A stretch of 64,000 nt of DNA, taken from positions 44,193-108,192 of the forward strand of contig JAJFFG010000046.1 in assembly GCA_021776825.1 (NCBI GenBank). Reading direction: 5' to 3'. The translations under genes and the position numbers were made by a program. Origin of the DNA: Planctomycetota bacterium. GTDB taxonomy: Bacteria; Planctomycetota; JAJSAM01; JAJVHW01. Shown here piece after piece: positions 37,499-45,375 of the stretch; position 1 is the stretch's first letter, and the number at the start of each line of letters is the position of its first letter. The notes beneath the pieces are model-generated. The model searched no databases. It was not told the DNA's origin and worked only from the letters and a program-made list of their open reading frames with translations.

Positions 37499-38548
37499 GT
37501 GAGCCGCGACACTCCGATCTACTGGGTGCGGCATCAGTCGCGGAAGGACGTGCCCAACCGCGATCGACTCGAGGCGATCCGAACCGTCCTGTTCCGCTCT
37601 CTTGCCGTCGATGGCAGGCTCCCGGTCGGCTGGAGCTGGCCGGGCTACGACCTCCGCCAGGGGCGCGACGCGTGGATTCGGCTGCGGTCTGGCGATCCCG
37701 GCGCGAAGGGCGGCGGCCAGGCGGACTGGGACAACGTCCACCAGGCCGCTGAGATCCCCGGTGGGGCGATCGTGCTGGCGCCGAGCTTGCCCGGCGACGG
37801 GGCAGTGACCTTCGCGGTGACGCGCGGCAGTCCCTCAGCGAGTGCGTACGACTTCGACGCCGATCGCCCCCTGGCGCCGGACGACGAGGACGACTTCTGT
37901 GCGTTCATCCGCGTCCGGCCCGAGTCGGTAGTGGTCGTGCGCCGCGGCGACGGGCTGCTGCCGGAACTGTTCTGGAAGAAAGTCGGCAGGTGGCGCGGTG
38001 CCGTGCGCCAAGTGCAGGACGGGCCGGCGATCGAGTTGATCCGCGATCTCATCTCCAGCGGCCGGGGCCGCTCGAAGGGACACCGTCGCGGGGCCCGCGG
38101 CCACTTCACGAACTGGTCGGACCTCCTGACGGAGGACTACTTCGCCGACTCGCCGGAGGGCCGGGGGAGACGAAGGCGTCGGGAGAGCAAGTTCGTGAAC
38201 TGGGTCGCGCAGCGCTTCCTTGAACGCGGGCTCTCACCTGGAAGAGTGCATCCCGTCGACCTGGTGCTCGACCGACCGCAGCTCGTGTTCTTCGAGGCCA
38301 AGCGCTCCGCGTCGGTGCTGGCAGTCCGGGCGGCGGTTGCACAACTCCTCTGGTACTCGTGGATGCTCCGCGAACGCGGGAAGCCGCTGCTCTGCGTGCT
38401 CGTGCCGTCACGTCCTGCGGCCGACCTAGTCGCGTTCGTCGAGCGCCACGCCAAGCTGTGCATCGCGTGGAGACAGGGCGACGAGCTCGTTGGTGGAGCG
38501 CGGACGGCGCGCGCTTTGGGTCCGGCCGGCGTGATCCGCGCTGACTGA
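37499..38548 (+). CDS. Uncharacterised PD-(D/E)XK-like protein
   Basis: 349 residues from a GTG with an AAGGGAGG ribosome-binding site 9-16 bases upstream. Residues 1-130 form a beta-rich region (IYWVRHQSRKDVPNRDRLEA, ESVVVVRRGDGLLPELFWKK). Residues 180-300 hold a likely nuclease core: Asp254 in HPVDLVLD, Glu266 and Lys268 in LVFFEAK, then a helix AAVAQLLWYSW, matching the D-ExK-Q order of restriction-like folds. No named family recognised. It lies alone between the transposase remnant and the AbiE pair, the sort of setting where defence nucleases occur. Confidence 0.6.
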   Translation: MSRDTPIYWVRHQSRKDVPNRDRLEAIRTVLFRSLAVDGRLPVGWSWPGYDLRQGRDAWIRLRSGDPGAKGGGQADWDNVHQAAEIPGGAIVLAPSLPGDGAVTFAVTRGSPSASAYDFDADRPLAPDDEDDFCAFIRVRPESVVVVRRGDGLLPELFWKKVGRWRGAVRQVQDGPAIELIRDLISSGRGRSKGHRRGARGHFTNWSDLLTEDYFADSPEGRGRRRRRESKFVNWVAQRFLERGLSPGRVHPVDLVLDRPQLVFFEAKRSASVLAVRAAVAQLLWYSWMLRERGKPLLCVLVPSRPAADLVAFVERHAKLCIAWRQGDELVGGARTARALGPAGVIRAD

Positions 38549-38617
38549 GCGGCTACTTGAGTTGGATGGGCGCGCTGCGGCTGGTCCGACCGCCGGCTGG
38601 CGCGCTTCGCCACAACT

Positions 38618-38663
38618 GGAGTTCCCCCGGCTATGCGTAGCTCTGCATAGCCGGGGGAACTCC
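38618..38663. repeat. Perfect 19-bp inverted repeat (stem-loop)
   Basis: Arms 38618-38636 and 38645-38663 (GGAGTTCCCCCGGCTATGC and its exact complement) with an 8-base loop. It lies between the convergent ends of the PD-(D/E)XK-like gene and abiEii-like gene. No T-run follows, so it may be a terminator working in both directions or a palindromic mobile repeat. Confidence 0.75.
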
Positions 38664-38824
38664 ACAACAGCGGGTGTGCGAGCGGACTCCGCGCGACTCG
38701 GGCATGTACCCCTAGATGATCGTGAGCGTCACGCGGGCGGCACGGGCGTCGGCGCGCAAGTCACCGACCAACACCAGGTTGGACGGCGCGACCATGTTCC
38801 CCGTCACCGCGCGTGCGATGAGCT

Positions 38825-39664
38825 CTAGCGCGCCGCGTCCAGCCGAGCGATGTACCCATCAGTCCAGGCGATGGCCGAGGTCAGGTCAGGCAGGACGTTG
38901 AGCCCTTCCGCGCTCGTGGCGTAGAGGCTATCCCATTCCGGCCCGGGCTCTATCCGCGGCGGCCATGCGTGCCCCTTGCGAGAGACGAAGAGCCGTTCGG
39001 CGAGACGTCCGACCCGCTGGTCGTCGAAGGGGCAGGTGGCCTCCAGTAGCTGCAGGTCCACCAGATCGTGGGCGCGCTCGCTGCCCGGGCCGCTGGCCGC
39101 GTGGAGCTTCTGCGCGATCTGGTGATCGTGGGCAACGACCGGGATCGGATCTGGGGTCGGCAGCCCTAGCGCTGCAAACAGTTCAGGGATGTCGTCTGAG
39201 AGAGCGGTGGGCGGGTCGAGAGTGTCGCCGAGTTCGTCGTGACCGACCTCGAGCAGAAGGGTCATCAGGCTCCGCCCGGCGTAGAGGACCTTGATGTCGC
39301 GGGACTGCATGATGTAGTCCGCTGGCACGCCCTGCGGCCGGGACACTGCCCGGTTGTGCCGGATCTCGCCAGTGAAACCACCCCAGCCGCCCCGGAGCAC
39401 GGCGGCGTACTTGGCTAGAAACTCGTCCAGGCCCTCGTGGCGGGCCACGTCCAGGTCCTTGCTGAACCTGGAGTTGTCCACGCCCATCCGCAGCCTCATC
39501 GCAGTGCCGCCCTTGATCGCCGACGGCGGCAGTATCTGAGCAAGTGCAACGGTGGTGATGGTACGCAGGAGGATGACCGCGCGCGCCTGGTCGCCGCCCG
39601 CGAGGCTCTCGACCCGCTGACGCAGTGCAGCTATGTGCTTAGGAGCCTCGCGCCGCTCGCTCAT
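38825..39664 (-). CDS. abiEii: AbiEii-type nucleotidyltransferase toxin
   Basis: 279 residues. Nucleotidyltransferase motifs: KGGTAMRLR (51-59) and the metal pair Asp70/Asp72 in FSKDLD, then Lys186 in HQIAQKLH and Asp200 in ERAHDLVDL, the four conserved motifs of the AbiEii/AbiGii (DUF1814) group. Its ATG overlaps the stop of the upstream antitoxin gene by 4 bases. Family toxins use nucleotides to modify RNA targets and stop growth during phage infection. Confidence 0.88.
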   Translation of the reverse strand: MSERREAPKHIAALRQRVESLAGGDQARAVILLRTITTVALAQILPPSAIKGGTAMRLRMGVDNSRFSKDLDVARHEGLDEFLAKYAAVLRGGWGGFTGEIRHNRAVSRPQGVPADYIMQSRDIKVLYAGRSLMTLLLEVGHDELGDTLDPPTALSDDIPELFAALGLPTPDPIPVVAHDHQIAQKLHAASGPGSERAHDLVDLQLLEATCPFDDQRVGRLAERLFVSRKGHAWPPRIEPGPEWDSLYATSAEGLNVLPDLTSAIAWTDGYIARLDAAR

Positions 39665-40281
39665 GCGCTGACCTTCTCGCGCCCCGCGCGGCGCTCCACC
39701 TGCGCACTACCAGCTTTTCGGCCGCTCGCCGCACGACGTCTAACCGGACTTGTCAGGCTCCGGCGCAACCGTGCAGCCTCGGCGGGGGGGACCAAGCCGT
39801 CGCGCTTGGCCTCAGCCAAGGCGTCGAGGAGCCGCTCGGTCATGACGGTGGTTCGGGCATCCATGAGCGCCTGTGCCACGGTGGTCGCCCGAATGCCCTC
39901 GTACGTTGTGAGCCGTTCGGGGGGAACGTCCCGCTGTACGACGTCAACGAACCCGGGATCCTTGGGTCGGGTGCGGCGCGGGACACCGACCTTGATGCGC
40001 TTTGGCTCGACCATGGCGAGGCCCAGCAGACCCAACACCGCATCCCCTATCAGGTAGGCGTCGGGCCCCACCCGCACCACGGCCTCGGCGTAGACGTCGC
40101 GCTCGGTGCGTCTCGCGTCGGCGAAGCGGTACACCCCTCGGCGCACATGGCGCAGTGCCCCCCGGGCGGCGAGCTTGCGCAACTCGACTGCGGGCACGCC
40201 AAGCTCGGCCGCATCCCCGGTGGTGATGTAGCCGTAGTTCTCATCGGCCAGTTCTCGCAACAGTTGCCGGTAAGTCGCCAT
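39661..40281 (-). CDS. abiEi: AbiEi-type antitoxin and autorepressor
   Basis: 206 residues from the ATG at 40281, preceded by an AGGAGG site. An N-terminal winged helix-turn-helix (YGYITTGDAAELGVPAVELR, KLAARGALRHVRRGVYRFAD) is followed by the antitoxin domain (AYLIGDAVLGLLGL, RLTTYEGIRATTVAQALMDA). AbiEi proteins repress their own operon and block the toxin without forming a stable complex. Two palindromic boxes just upstream are the likely operators. Confidence 0.88.
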   Translation of the reverse strand: MATYRQLLRELADENYGYITTGDAAELGVPAVELRKLAARGALRHVRRGVYRFADARRTERDVYAEAVVRVGPDAYLIGDAVLGLLGLAMVEPKRIKVGVPRRTRPKDPGFVDVVQRDVPPERLTTYEGIRATTVAQALMDARTTVMTERLLDALAEAKRDGLVPPAEAARLRRSLTSPVRRRAASGRKAGSAQVERRAGREKVSA

Positions 40282-40295
40282 CTCGCCTCCTCCTA

Positions 40296-40329
40296 GGCAG
40301 AACAGTACCACTATCGGTACGCTTCTGCC
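40296..40329. promoter_or_regulatory. Palindromic operator box 1 of the abiE operon
   Basis: 34-bp imperfect palindrome: GGCAGAAcaGTACC, a 6-base centre, then GGTACgcTTCTGCC; 12 of 14 arm positions pair. It starts 15 bases upstream of the abiEi-like ATG, immediately before the ribosome-binding site. AbiEi-family repressors are known to bind inverted repeats in their promoters. Confidence 0.8.
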
Positions 40330-40351
40330 ACAAGATTAGCGGAGGCTGAAT

Positions 40352-40385
40352 GGCAGAACAGTACCATTTTCGGTACGCTTCTGCC
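40352..40385. promoter_or_regulatory. Palindromic operator box 2 of the abiE operon
   Basis: Second copy of the same 34-bp palindrome, identical in both arms to box 1 and differing only in the centre (ATTTTC against ACTATC). It is spaced 56 bases start to start, about five helical turns plus a few bases, so two repressor molecules could bind nearly the same face. A TAATCT sequence on the minus strand between the boxes could be a -10 element. Confidence 0.8.
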
Positions 40386-40396
40386 ATCAGGCTCAC

Positions 40397-40631
40397 GGAT
40401 ACCGGGATACCGAGAACGGTGAATTCCTTCACCGTGCGCGGATGTTCGCCCCTGCCACGAGATCTCGGAGGAGCGCCCGCTCACGACACGGGACGTGACG
40501 GCGCCGAGGACGACCGAAAGATCGCTCACGGTGAAAGAGTTCACCGTTCTCGGTACTCCTCGGTACTCCCGGGTGCGGTCTGGCGGGGTGGGTCAGGAGA
40601 CCCACCCGTACGGGCGGATCTCCTGATCCGC
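40397..40631 (-). repeat. Composite palindromic repeat, right copy
   Basis: Inverted arms at 40397-40440 and 40523-40569 bound a 173-bp element; each arm contains a palindrome of the form ACGGTGAA-NNNN-TTCACCGT-like and a direct duplication at its outer end (GGATACCGGGATACC; CGGTACTCCTCGGTACTCC). Next come hairpin b at 40586-40607 (GGGTGGGT, CAGGAG, ACCCACCC region) and hairpin a at 40614-40631 (GCGGAT, CTCCTG, ATCCGC). Read on the minus strand, the order of parts equals that of the left copy at 30926-31297. No gene lies in 40388-40671. Confidence 0.85.
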
Positions 40632-40671
40632 GTCGGCGCCGCATCCCCCGACGCCATGGAGCGAGGCCGAC

Positions 40672-41079
40672 CTACGGAACGAGCGTCAGCGCGGCCCCCT
40701 TCGACGTCCGGAAGGTCTCGAAGTGCCGCCGGTCGAGTGTCAGCACGGGAGTGTCGAGTCGCTCAGCGACGGCCATCAGCGTGCCATCCGTCAGGCCGCA
40801 GCGCTGATCGGCGTAGGTCACGAGGATCTCACGCGCGCGCCGCAGATCGTCGTCGCGCACGGGCTCGCGCCCCACGGCACCGGCCACGACCTGATCGAGG
40901 AACGCGAGCGCCGCCGCCGCGCCTAGCCGGCGCAGGACCAAGAAGTCGGTCTCGGCCAGCACCAGGTCGGTCGTGACGATCGGTCCCCGTGCGTCGGCTG
41001 CCGCCGCCCGGCAGGCCTCGTGCGTCGGCTCGCCGCTGTCGAGGAGCGCGAGCAGGCCACTCGTGTCGGCGAGGATCAC
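40672..41079 (-). CDS. vapC: VapC-like PIN-domain toxin
   Basis: 135 residues from a GTG overlapping the antitoxin stop (GTGA). PIN-domain acidic residues: Asp5 in MILADTSGLL, Glu43 in DLVLAETDF, Asp98 in GLTDGTLMAVAERL, Asp116 in VLTLDRRHF. Such proteins are Mg-dependent endoribonucleases that usually cut tRNA or rRNA. Paired with the ribbon-helix-helix gene upstream. Confidence 0.88.
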   Translation of the reverse strand: MILADTSGLLALLDSGEPTHEACRAAAADARGPIVTTDLVLAETDFLVLRRLGAAAALAFLDQVVAGAVGREPVRDDDLRRAREILVTYADQRCGLTDGTLMAVAERLDTPVLTLDRRHFETFRTSKGAALTLVP

Positions 41080-41330
41080 GAGGTCTCGGCGGCCGGGTCG
41101 CTCCGTTCACCCGTGCCAAATCCGAGCCGCTCGAGCTCGTCGTCGATGCGATGGGCAACCCCACCGTCCACGGAGCGTCCGACCGGACGCAGGACGGGCG
41201 GCGCCTCCGCGGTGAGGTAGTGCTCGAGCGCCTCGCGAATCATCGACGCCTCACTGCGACGCGTTCGAGTTGCAGCGGACTTGAGCCGCCGCTTGAGCTC
41301 CGCATCGAGGTAGACGGTCGTGCGCTCCAT
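41076..41330 (-). CDS. vapB: Ribbon-helix-helix antitoxin of the VapB/CopG type
   Basis: 84 residues. The N-terminus MERTTVYLDAELKRRLKSAA followed by EASMIREALEHYL is the ribbon-helix-helix DNA-binding fold. The C-terminal half (VLRPVGRSVDGG, DDELERLGFG) would wrap the toxin. It overlaps the PIN toxin gene by 4 bases; such antitoxins repress their own operon. Confidence 0.85.
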   Translation of the reverse strand: MERTTVYLDAELKRRLKSAATRTRRSEASMIREALEHYLTAEAPPVLRPVGRSVDGGVAHRIDDELERLGFGTGERSDPAAETS

Positions 41331-41419
41331 GACACCAGCATATATGTCACTGATCGCACCGTCAACGCGAGAACTGCGGCCGACGGCACCCAGCCCGGAT
41401 CCGCCGCGTGGCCGCTCGA

Positions 41420-41502
41420 CGTCAACTCGGGCACGTCAACTCGGGCACGTCAACTCGGCCCGGTCGACTCGGGCAGGACAACTCGGCAGGTCAACTCGCG
41501 CA
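41420..41502. repeat. 14-bp tandem repeat, six copies
   Basis: Units close to CGTCAACTCGGGCA, starting at 41420, 41434, 41448, 41462, 41476 (13 bases) and 41489. The first two are identical, the rest diverge. The array lies between the start of the vapB-like gene and the end of the HDOD-GGDEF gene. It is not a promoter motif I recognise. Confidence 0.85.
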
Positions 41503-41527
41503 GGGCGTCCGCGGCGCCGAACGGGCG

Positions 41528-43495
41528 CTACGAGTCGAGATCGATCTCGGAGGTGGCGGCCTCGGTGAGATGCGGCCGGAATGGCTTGGTCGCCTCGACG
41601 CAGACGCGATTGCGACCGTGTTTCTTGGCCGCGTAGAGGGCGGTGTCGGCGCGTCGGATCATGGTGTCGACGGTGTCCCCAGCCTCGAGGCTCGTGACAC
41701 CGACCGATGCGGCCAGGCTCGTGCCCTCGTAGGCCCGGAACATGTCCGTGCCGTGACCGGCCAGGGTCACGCGGAGTCGCTCGGAGTAGAGCACAGCGTG
41801 CTGAACGGGCGTGTCGGGCAGCACGACGAGGAACTCCTCGCCGCCGTAGCGACCGTAATGGTCGAGTTCACGACTGCACGATGCGATGAGCTGGGCCACC
41901 GCCTGCAACACAATGTCGCCGACCTGGTGGCCATGGTGATCGTTCCACAGCTTGAAGTGATCGACGTCGATCAGCGCGATCGACAACGGCTTGCGATAGC
42001 GGTGGGCGCGTTCGATCTCGTCCTGGAGCAGGTTGACGATGTTGCGGCGGTTGTTGATGCCGGTCAGCTCGTCCTTCTCCGCGAGCGACCGCAGCTTGCG
42101 GCCCTGGACGTCGAGGGCGACGTTCTGCAGCACCATCCCGAGCGCGTCGCAGAGGAGCCCGAGCACCGCGGCGTCGCCGTCGGTGAGCGGACGGGCCGAG
42201 AAGAAGTGATCGGCGACCACGACGCCGAACGACGCGGACCCCGCGCGGAGCGACGCGGCGGCGAAGGCCTCGACGGACAGGGTCTGCAGGACGCCGCGAT
42301 CCTCGAGCTGATCCGCACCGAGCGCCGGCCGACCGGTCTCGAGCACGCCCGACAGAGCGCCGCGCGCATCGCACAGGAGCTCCAGGCCGGGAGCGCCGCC
42401 CACGTACTCGATCTCGGACGGATCGAGGATCGCGCGGCCCCGCAGGCGGAGTGCGTCCTCGGGGTCGGCCTCGAGCAGGATCACGCGGTCGAAGCCCAGT
42501 CCGTCGCGGATCCGCTGCAGTCCCTGGCTCAGGATCGCGGGCACGGACGGGAGGGCGCGCATCGCCATCAGCTCGCGGTGCACTTCGGCAACCTGCACCG
42601 CGGTGCGGGGACCGCGTGGCGCGTCGATGGCGCCGTCGCTGCTGATCTCTGCGAGTCGCAGCTCCTCGTTCGTGAGCACCCGGACGAAGTCGGTCGCGCG
42701 GTGGCACGTCAGCACCAGCAGGCCGGCGGCGTGGGCAATTTCGAGTTCGATGGCCTCCGCGACGGCCGACGCATCGACGTCATCGGGGTCCAGCTCCGGG
42801 AGGTAGACGCCGTCGTCGAAGCCCAAACCCGACGCGAGTTGGTCGGCGCGGGCCAGTACGGCCAGGAGCCGTTGCGTGTCCAGGTCAAGCGGCTTGCCGC
42901 CGACTCCGAGAGACTCCGGAGGGATCCCGTCGCGCACGCGGCGGTGATAGCGGGCGGCGTTGCGAGCGGCGGCACTGACGTTCCAGCGCCGCATCAGCGC
43001 CTCGGTGCGCACCTCGATGTCCGAGACGGTTTCGTCGGGCTGCGCAGCGAGCTGACCGAGATCGTGGAGCAGTCCTGCGAGGAACGCCTCCTGCGGACGG
43101 TCGTACGCACCGGTGTTCGAGAGCCACCGCGCGGCTGCGGCCACGGCGAGCCCGTGGACGTGCTGGCGGCAGGCGTTCTCGACGTCGGCGCGCGATCGTC
43201 CCTGCGAGTGCACCTGCGGCATCGAGCGCACCATGTGCAGCAGCGTGGGCCGGCCGACGCGCTCCAGGGCCCGCGCCACGCTCGCGTGCGCCGCCTCGTC
43301 GAGCCCGTAGAGCGGACACCGCACGGCGCGGAGCACCGCTCCGGTGAGGACGGGATCGACCTCGACCAGTTGGGCGAGCTCCGCGTGCAGGGGTGCGCCC
43401 GTCTCGAGCAGCATGAGCGCGCGACGCTGGACGGTGGCCAGCGACGGCGGCAGAAGCAGCTCTTGGGTCGTGGAGGGGGTCTGTGTTGCCGACAT
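41528..43495 (-). CDS. HDOD-GAF-GGDEF protein (diguanylate cyclase)
   Basis: 655 residues from the ATG at 43495; a GTG nine codons earlier is possible. Residues 15-220 form an HDOD domain (ELAQLVEVDPVLTGAVLRAV, FLAGLLHDLGQL). Residues 300-480 are GAF-like (ILSQGLQRIRDGLGFDRVIL). The GGDEF domain begins ELTGINNRRNIVNLLQDEIE and carries the active-site GGEEF in RYGGEEFLVVLP, so cyclic-di-GMP synthesis is expected. No RxxD inhibitory site was identified with confidence. Confidence 0.9.
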   Translation of the reverse strand: MSATQTPSTTQELLLPPSLATVQRRALMLLETGAPLHAELAQLVEVDPVLTGAVLRAVRCPLYGLDEAAHASVARALERVGRPTLLHMVRSMPQVHSQGRSRADVENACRQHVHGLAVAAAARWLSNTGAYDRPQEAFLAGLLHDLGQLAAQPDETVSDIEVRTEALMRRWNVSAAARNAARYHRRVRDGIPPESLGVGGKPLDLDTQRLLAVLARADQLASGLGFDDGVYLPELDPDDVDASAVAEAIELEIAHAAGLLVLTCHRATDFVRVLTNEELRLAEISSDGAIDAPRGPRTAVQVAEVHRELMAMRALPSVPAILSQGLQRIRDGLGFDRVILLEADPEDALRLRGRAILDPSEIEYVGGAPGLELLCDARGALSGVLETGRPALGADQLEDRGVLQTLSVEAFAAASLRAGSASFGVVVADHFFSARPLTDGDAAVLGLLCDALGMVLQNVALDVQGRKLRSLAEKDELTGINNRRNIVNLLQDEIERAHRYRKPLSIALIDVDHFKLWNDHHGHQVGDIVLQAVAQLIASCSRELDHYGRYGGEEFLVVLPDTPVQHAVLYSERLRVTLAGHGTDMFRAYEGTSLAASVGVTSLEAGDTVDTMIRRADTALYAAKKHGRNRVCVEATKPFRPHLTEAATSEIDLDS

Positions 43496-43621
43496 ACGCG
43501 AGATGCCCGCAGCCGGTCGCACTCCGACTTCGGGATCACTTCCGTATCGGCAGACGGAGTCGGTCCGATGAAGTCCCTCCCGGACGGCATCGAGACTGGC
43601 GTGCGTCCGAAGGAGGTCGGC

Positions 43622-44374
43622 TCAGGCTCGGCAGAGCCACGAGAGCAACACGGCGCCGGCGAGGGCGACGTTCAGGCTCTCGGTGCGGCCCGACTGCGGC
43701 ACGGCGACCGCCCGGTCGGCGACCGCGCGAGCGGATTCGCTCACGCCCTGAGCCTCGTTGCCGAGGACGAGCGCACAGAGGGCAGGCCGCGGTGGCGTGT
43801 CGTAGACCGACTCGCCCGCCCCGTCAGCCACCCAGACCTCTCCCCCACAGCGCCGCAGCTCCGCGAGCGGAGCCTCGTCGTCGTCCACGATCGGGAGATG
43901 GAAGTGCGCCCCCTGCCCGGACCGAACCGTCTTCGGAGACCAGATATCGACGGTGCCAGCGCGCACGATCACGCCCGCCGCCCCGAAGGCCTCGGCGGCG
44001 CGCAGGAGCGTGCCGGCGTTGCCTGGGTCCTGCACGGCGTCGAGCGCGAGCCAGAGACCCGGGGACTCGAAGGGCTGATTGGGCGGCGGCGGCTCCGGCA
44101 GGATCGCCACGACACCCTGCGGCGTGGTCGTGTCGGCGACCTCGCGCAGGTCGGTCTCGTCGAGCAGATGGAGCGGCACACCGTGGTCGTGCAGTCGCTG
44201 CGCACAGAGGTCGGCAGCGGGTGTGGGATCCGGTCCGACGAACGCCTCGATCGGCACGAACTCCGCCGCGAGCGCCTCCTCGATCACGTGCGGCCCCTCG
44301 GCCAGGAACACGCCGGCCCGGCGACGATGACGCGCTCGCAGTAGCTTGCGCGCACGGGTCAGCGCAGCGCTCAT
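43622..44374 (-). CDS. TrmH/SpoU-family RNA 2'-O-methyltransferase
   Basis: 250 residues. N-terminal substrate-binding domain (RAGVFLAEGPHVIEEALAA), then the SPOUT knot motifs: LDAVQDPGNAGTLLRAAEAF (motif 1), LVLGNEAQGVSE (motif 2), VPQSGRTESLNVALAGAVLL (motif 3). It methylates rRNA or tRNA ribose with S-adenosylmethionine. The start overlaps the stop of the pseudouridine synthase gene (ATGA), so both RNA-modification genes are coupled. Confidence 0.92.
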   Translation of the reverse strand: MSAALTRARKLLRARHRRRAGVFLAEGPHVIEEALAAEFVPIEAFVGPDPTPAADLCAQRLHDHGVPLHLLDETDLREVADTTTPQGVVAILPEPPPPNQPFESPGLWLALDAVQDPGNAGTLLRAAEAFGAAGVIVRAGTVDIWSPKTVRSGQGAHFHLPIVDDDEAPLAELRRCGGEVWVADGAGESVYDTPPRPALCALVLGNEAQGVSESARAVADRAVAVPQSGRTESLNVALAGAVLLSWLCRA

Positions 44375-45360
44375 GCGTCGCCCCTCAGCACGGCGACCAC
44401 CGAGGCCAAATCGGCAGGCAGCGGCGACTCGAACACGGCCTGTTCCCCGGTGAGGGGATGCCGGATCTCGAGTCGGGTCGAGTGCAGCGCGACGCGCTCG
44501 AGCACGAGGTCCGCACCGCCCCGTCCGAGGTCCTCGCGCGTGATCGGCCGCGTGCCGCCGTACGTGTCGTCGCAGAGCAGCGGATGTCCCATGTGCGCCG
44601 CGTGAACGCGGATCTGGTGCGTGCGGCCGGTCTTCGGGAACCACCGCACGAGCGAGCAGACGCCGAAGTCCTCTTCCACCCGCCACGACGTCTGACTCGG
44701 CTGCCCCTCGTCGTCGACGACCAGTCGCGGCCAGCCGACACGACGATGGAGGATCGGCGCATCGATCGTGCCCTCGGCTTCGCTCAGGGAGCCGTGCACG
44801 ATCGAGAGGTACTCCTTCCGCGGCGTGCGGCGCTCGAATTGCATCCCGATGTCCGCTTTCAGCTTCTCGCAGAACGCGAACAGCAGCACGCCGGACGTCT
44901 CCTGGTCGATGCGGTGGCAGATGTGCGGCACGCGATCGAGGTCCGGGTTGCCCGGGTTCCGGTAGCGCGCGTGGAGCGCCGAGAGCACGTTGTTCAGCGT
45001 GTGGCCGCTGGTCGGGTGGACGACGATCCCGGGCTGCTTGTCGATCGCGATCAGGTTCTCGTCTTCGAAGAGCACGCTGATCGGGATCTCACCCGGATCG
45101 ACGTGATCCTGCGGCTCCGGGATGATGATCACGACGCGATCGCCGACGGCCAGGCGCGTCGACGCCTTGCGCTGCGCGTCGTTCACCGAGACGGAGCCCT
45201 CGTCGATCAGCGCCTGGAGCTGCGAGCGGCTCCGCCAGCGCACCCGCAGGGCGAGGAACTGATCGAGTCGTAGCCCCACCTGCGGCTGCTCGACACGCAG
45301 ATTCCAGTGCGTGCGCGGCTTCGAGAGGTCGGCGTATTGGCGCTTCTGGCGCGAGCCCAT
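44371..45360 (-). CDS. RluD-type rRNA pseudouridine synthase
   Basis: 329 residues. The N-terminal S4 RNA-binding domain (LRLDQFLALRVRWRSRSQLQ) is followed by the catalytic loop HRIDQETSGVLLFA with the nucleophilic Asp, and C-terminal motifs RTHQIRVHAAHMGHPLLCDD. It lies 15 bases downstream of the lptG-like gene and overlaps the methyltransferase gene. Confidence 0.92.
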   Translation of the reverse strand: MGSRQKRQYADLSKPRTHWNLRVEQPQVGLRLDQFLALRVRWRSRSQLQALIDEGSVSVNDAQRKASTRLAVGDRVVIIIPEPQDHVDPGEIPISVLFEDENLIAIDKQPGIVVHPTSGHTLNNVLSALHARYRNPGNPDLDRVPHICHRIDQETSGVLLFAFCEKLKADIGMQFERRTPRKEYLSIVHGSLSEAEGTIDAPILHRRVGWPRLVVDDEGQPSQTSWRVEEDFGVCSLVRWFPKTGRTHQIRVHAAHMGHPLLCDDTYGGTRPITREDLGRGGADLVLERVALHSTRLEIRHPLTGEQAVFESPLPADLASVVAVLRGDA

Positions 45361-45375
45361 GGGCCTACCGTGTCC

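Noticed and set aside
30926..40631. Active composite transposon
   Set aside because: No intact transposase lies in or at the ends of the interval; only an IS5-type C-terminal scar is present, so active transposition by an encoded enzyme is not supported.
41420..41502. CRISPR array
   Set aside because: Head-to-tail 14-bp units without spacers.
41408..44344. Plus-strand open frame of 978 codons
   Set aside because: It is antisense to the HDOD-GGDEF and TrmH-like genes, both with clear catalytic motifs, and its own translation has no recognisable pattern.
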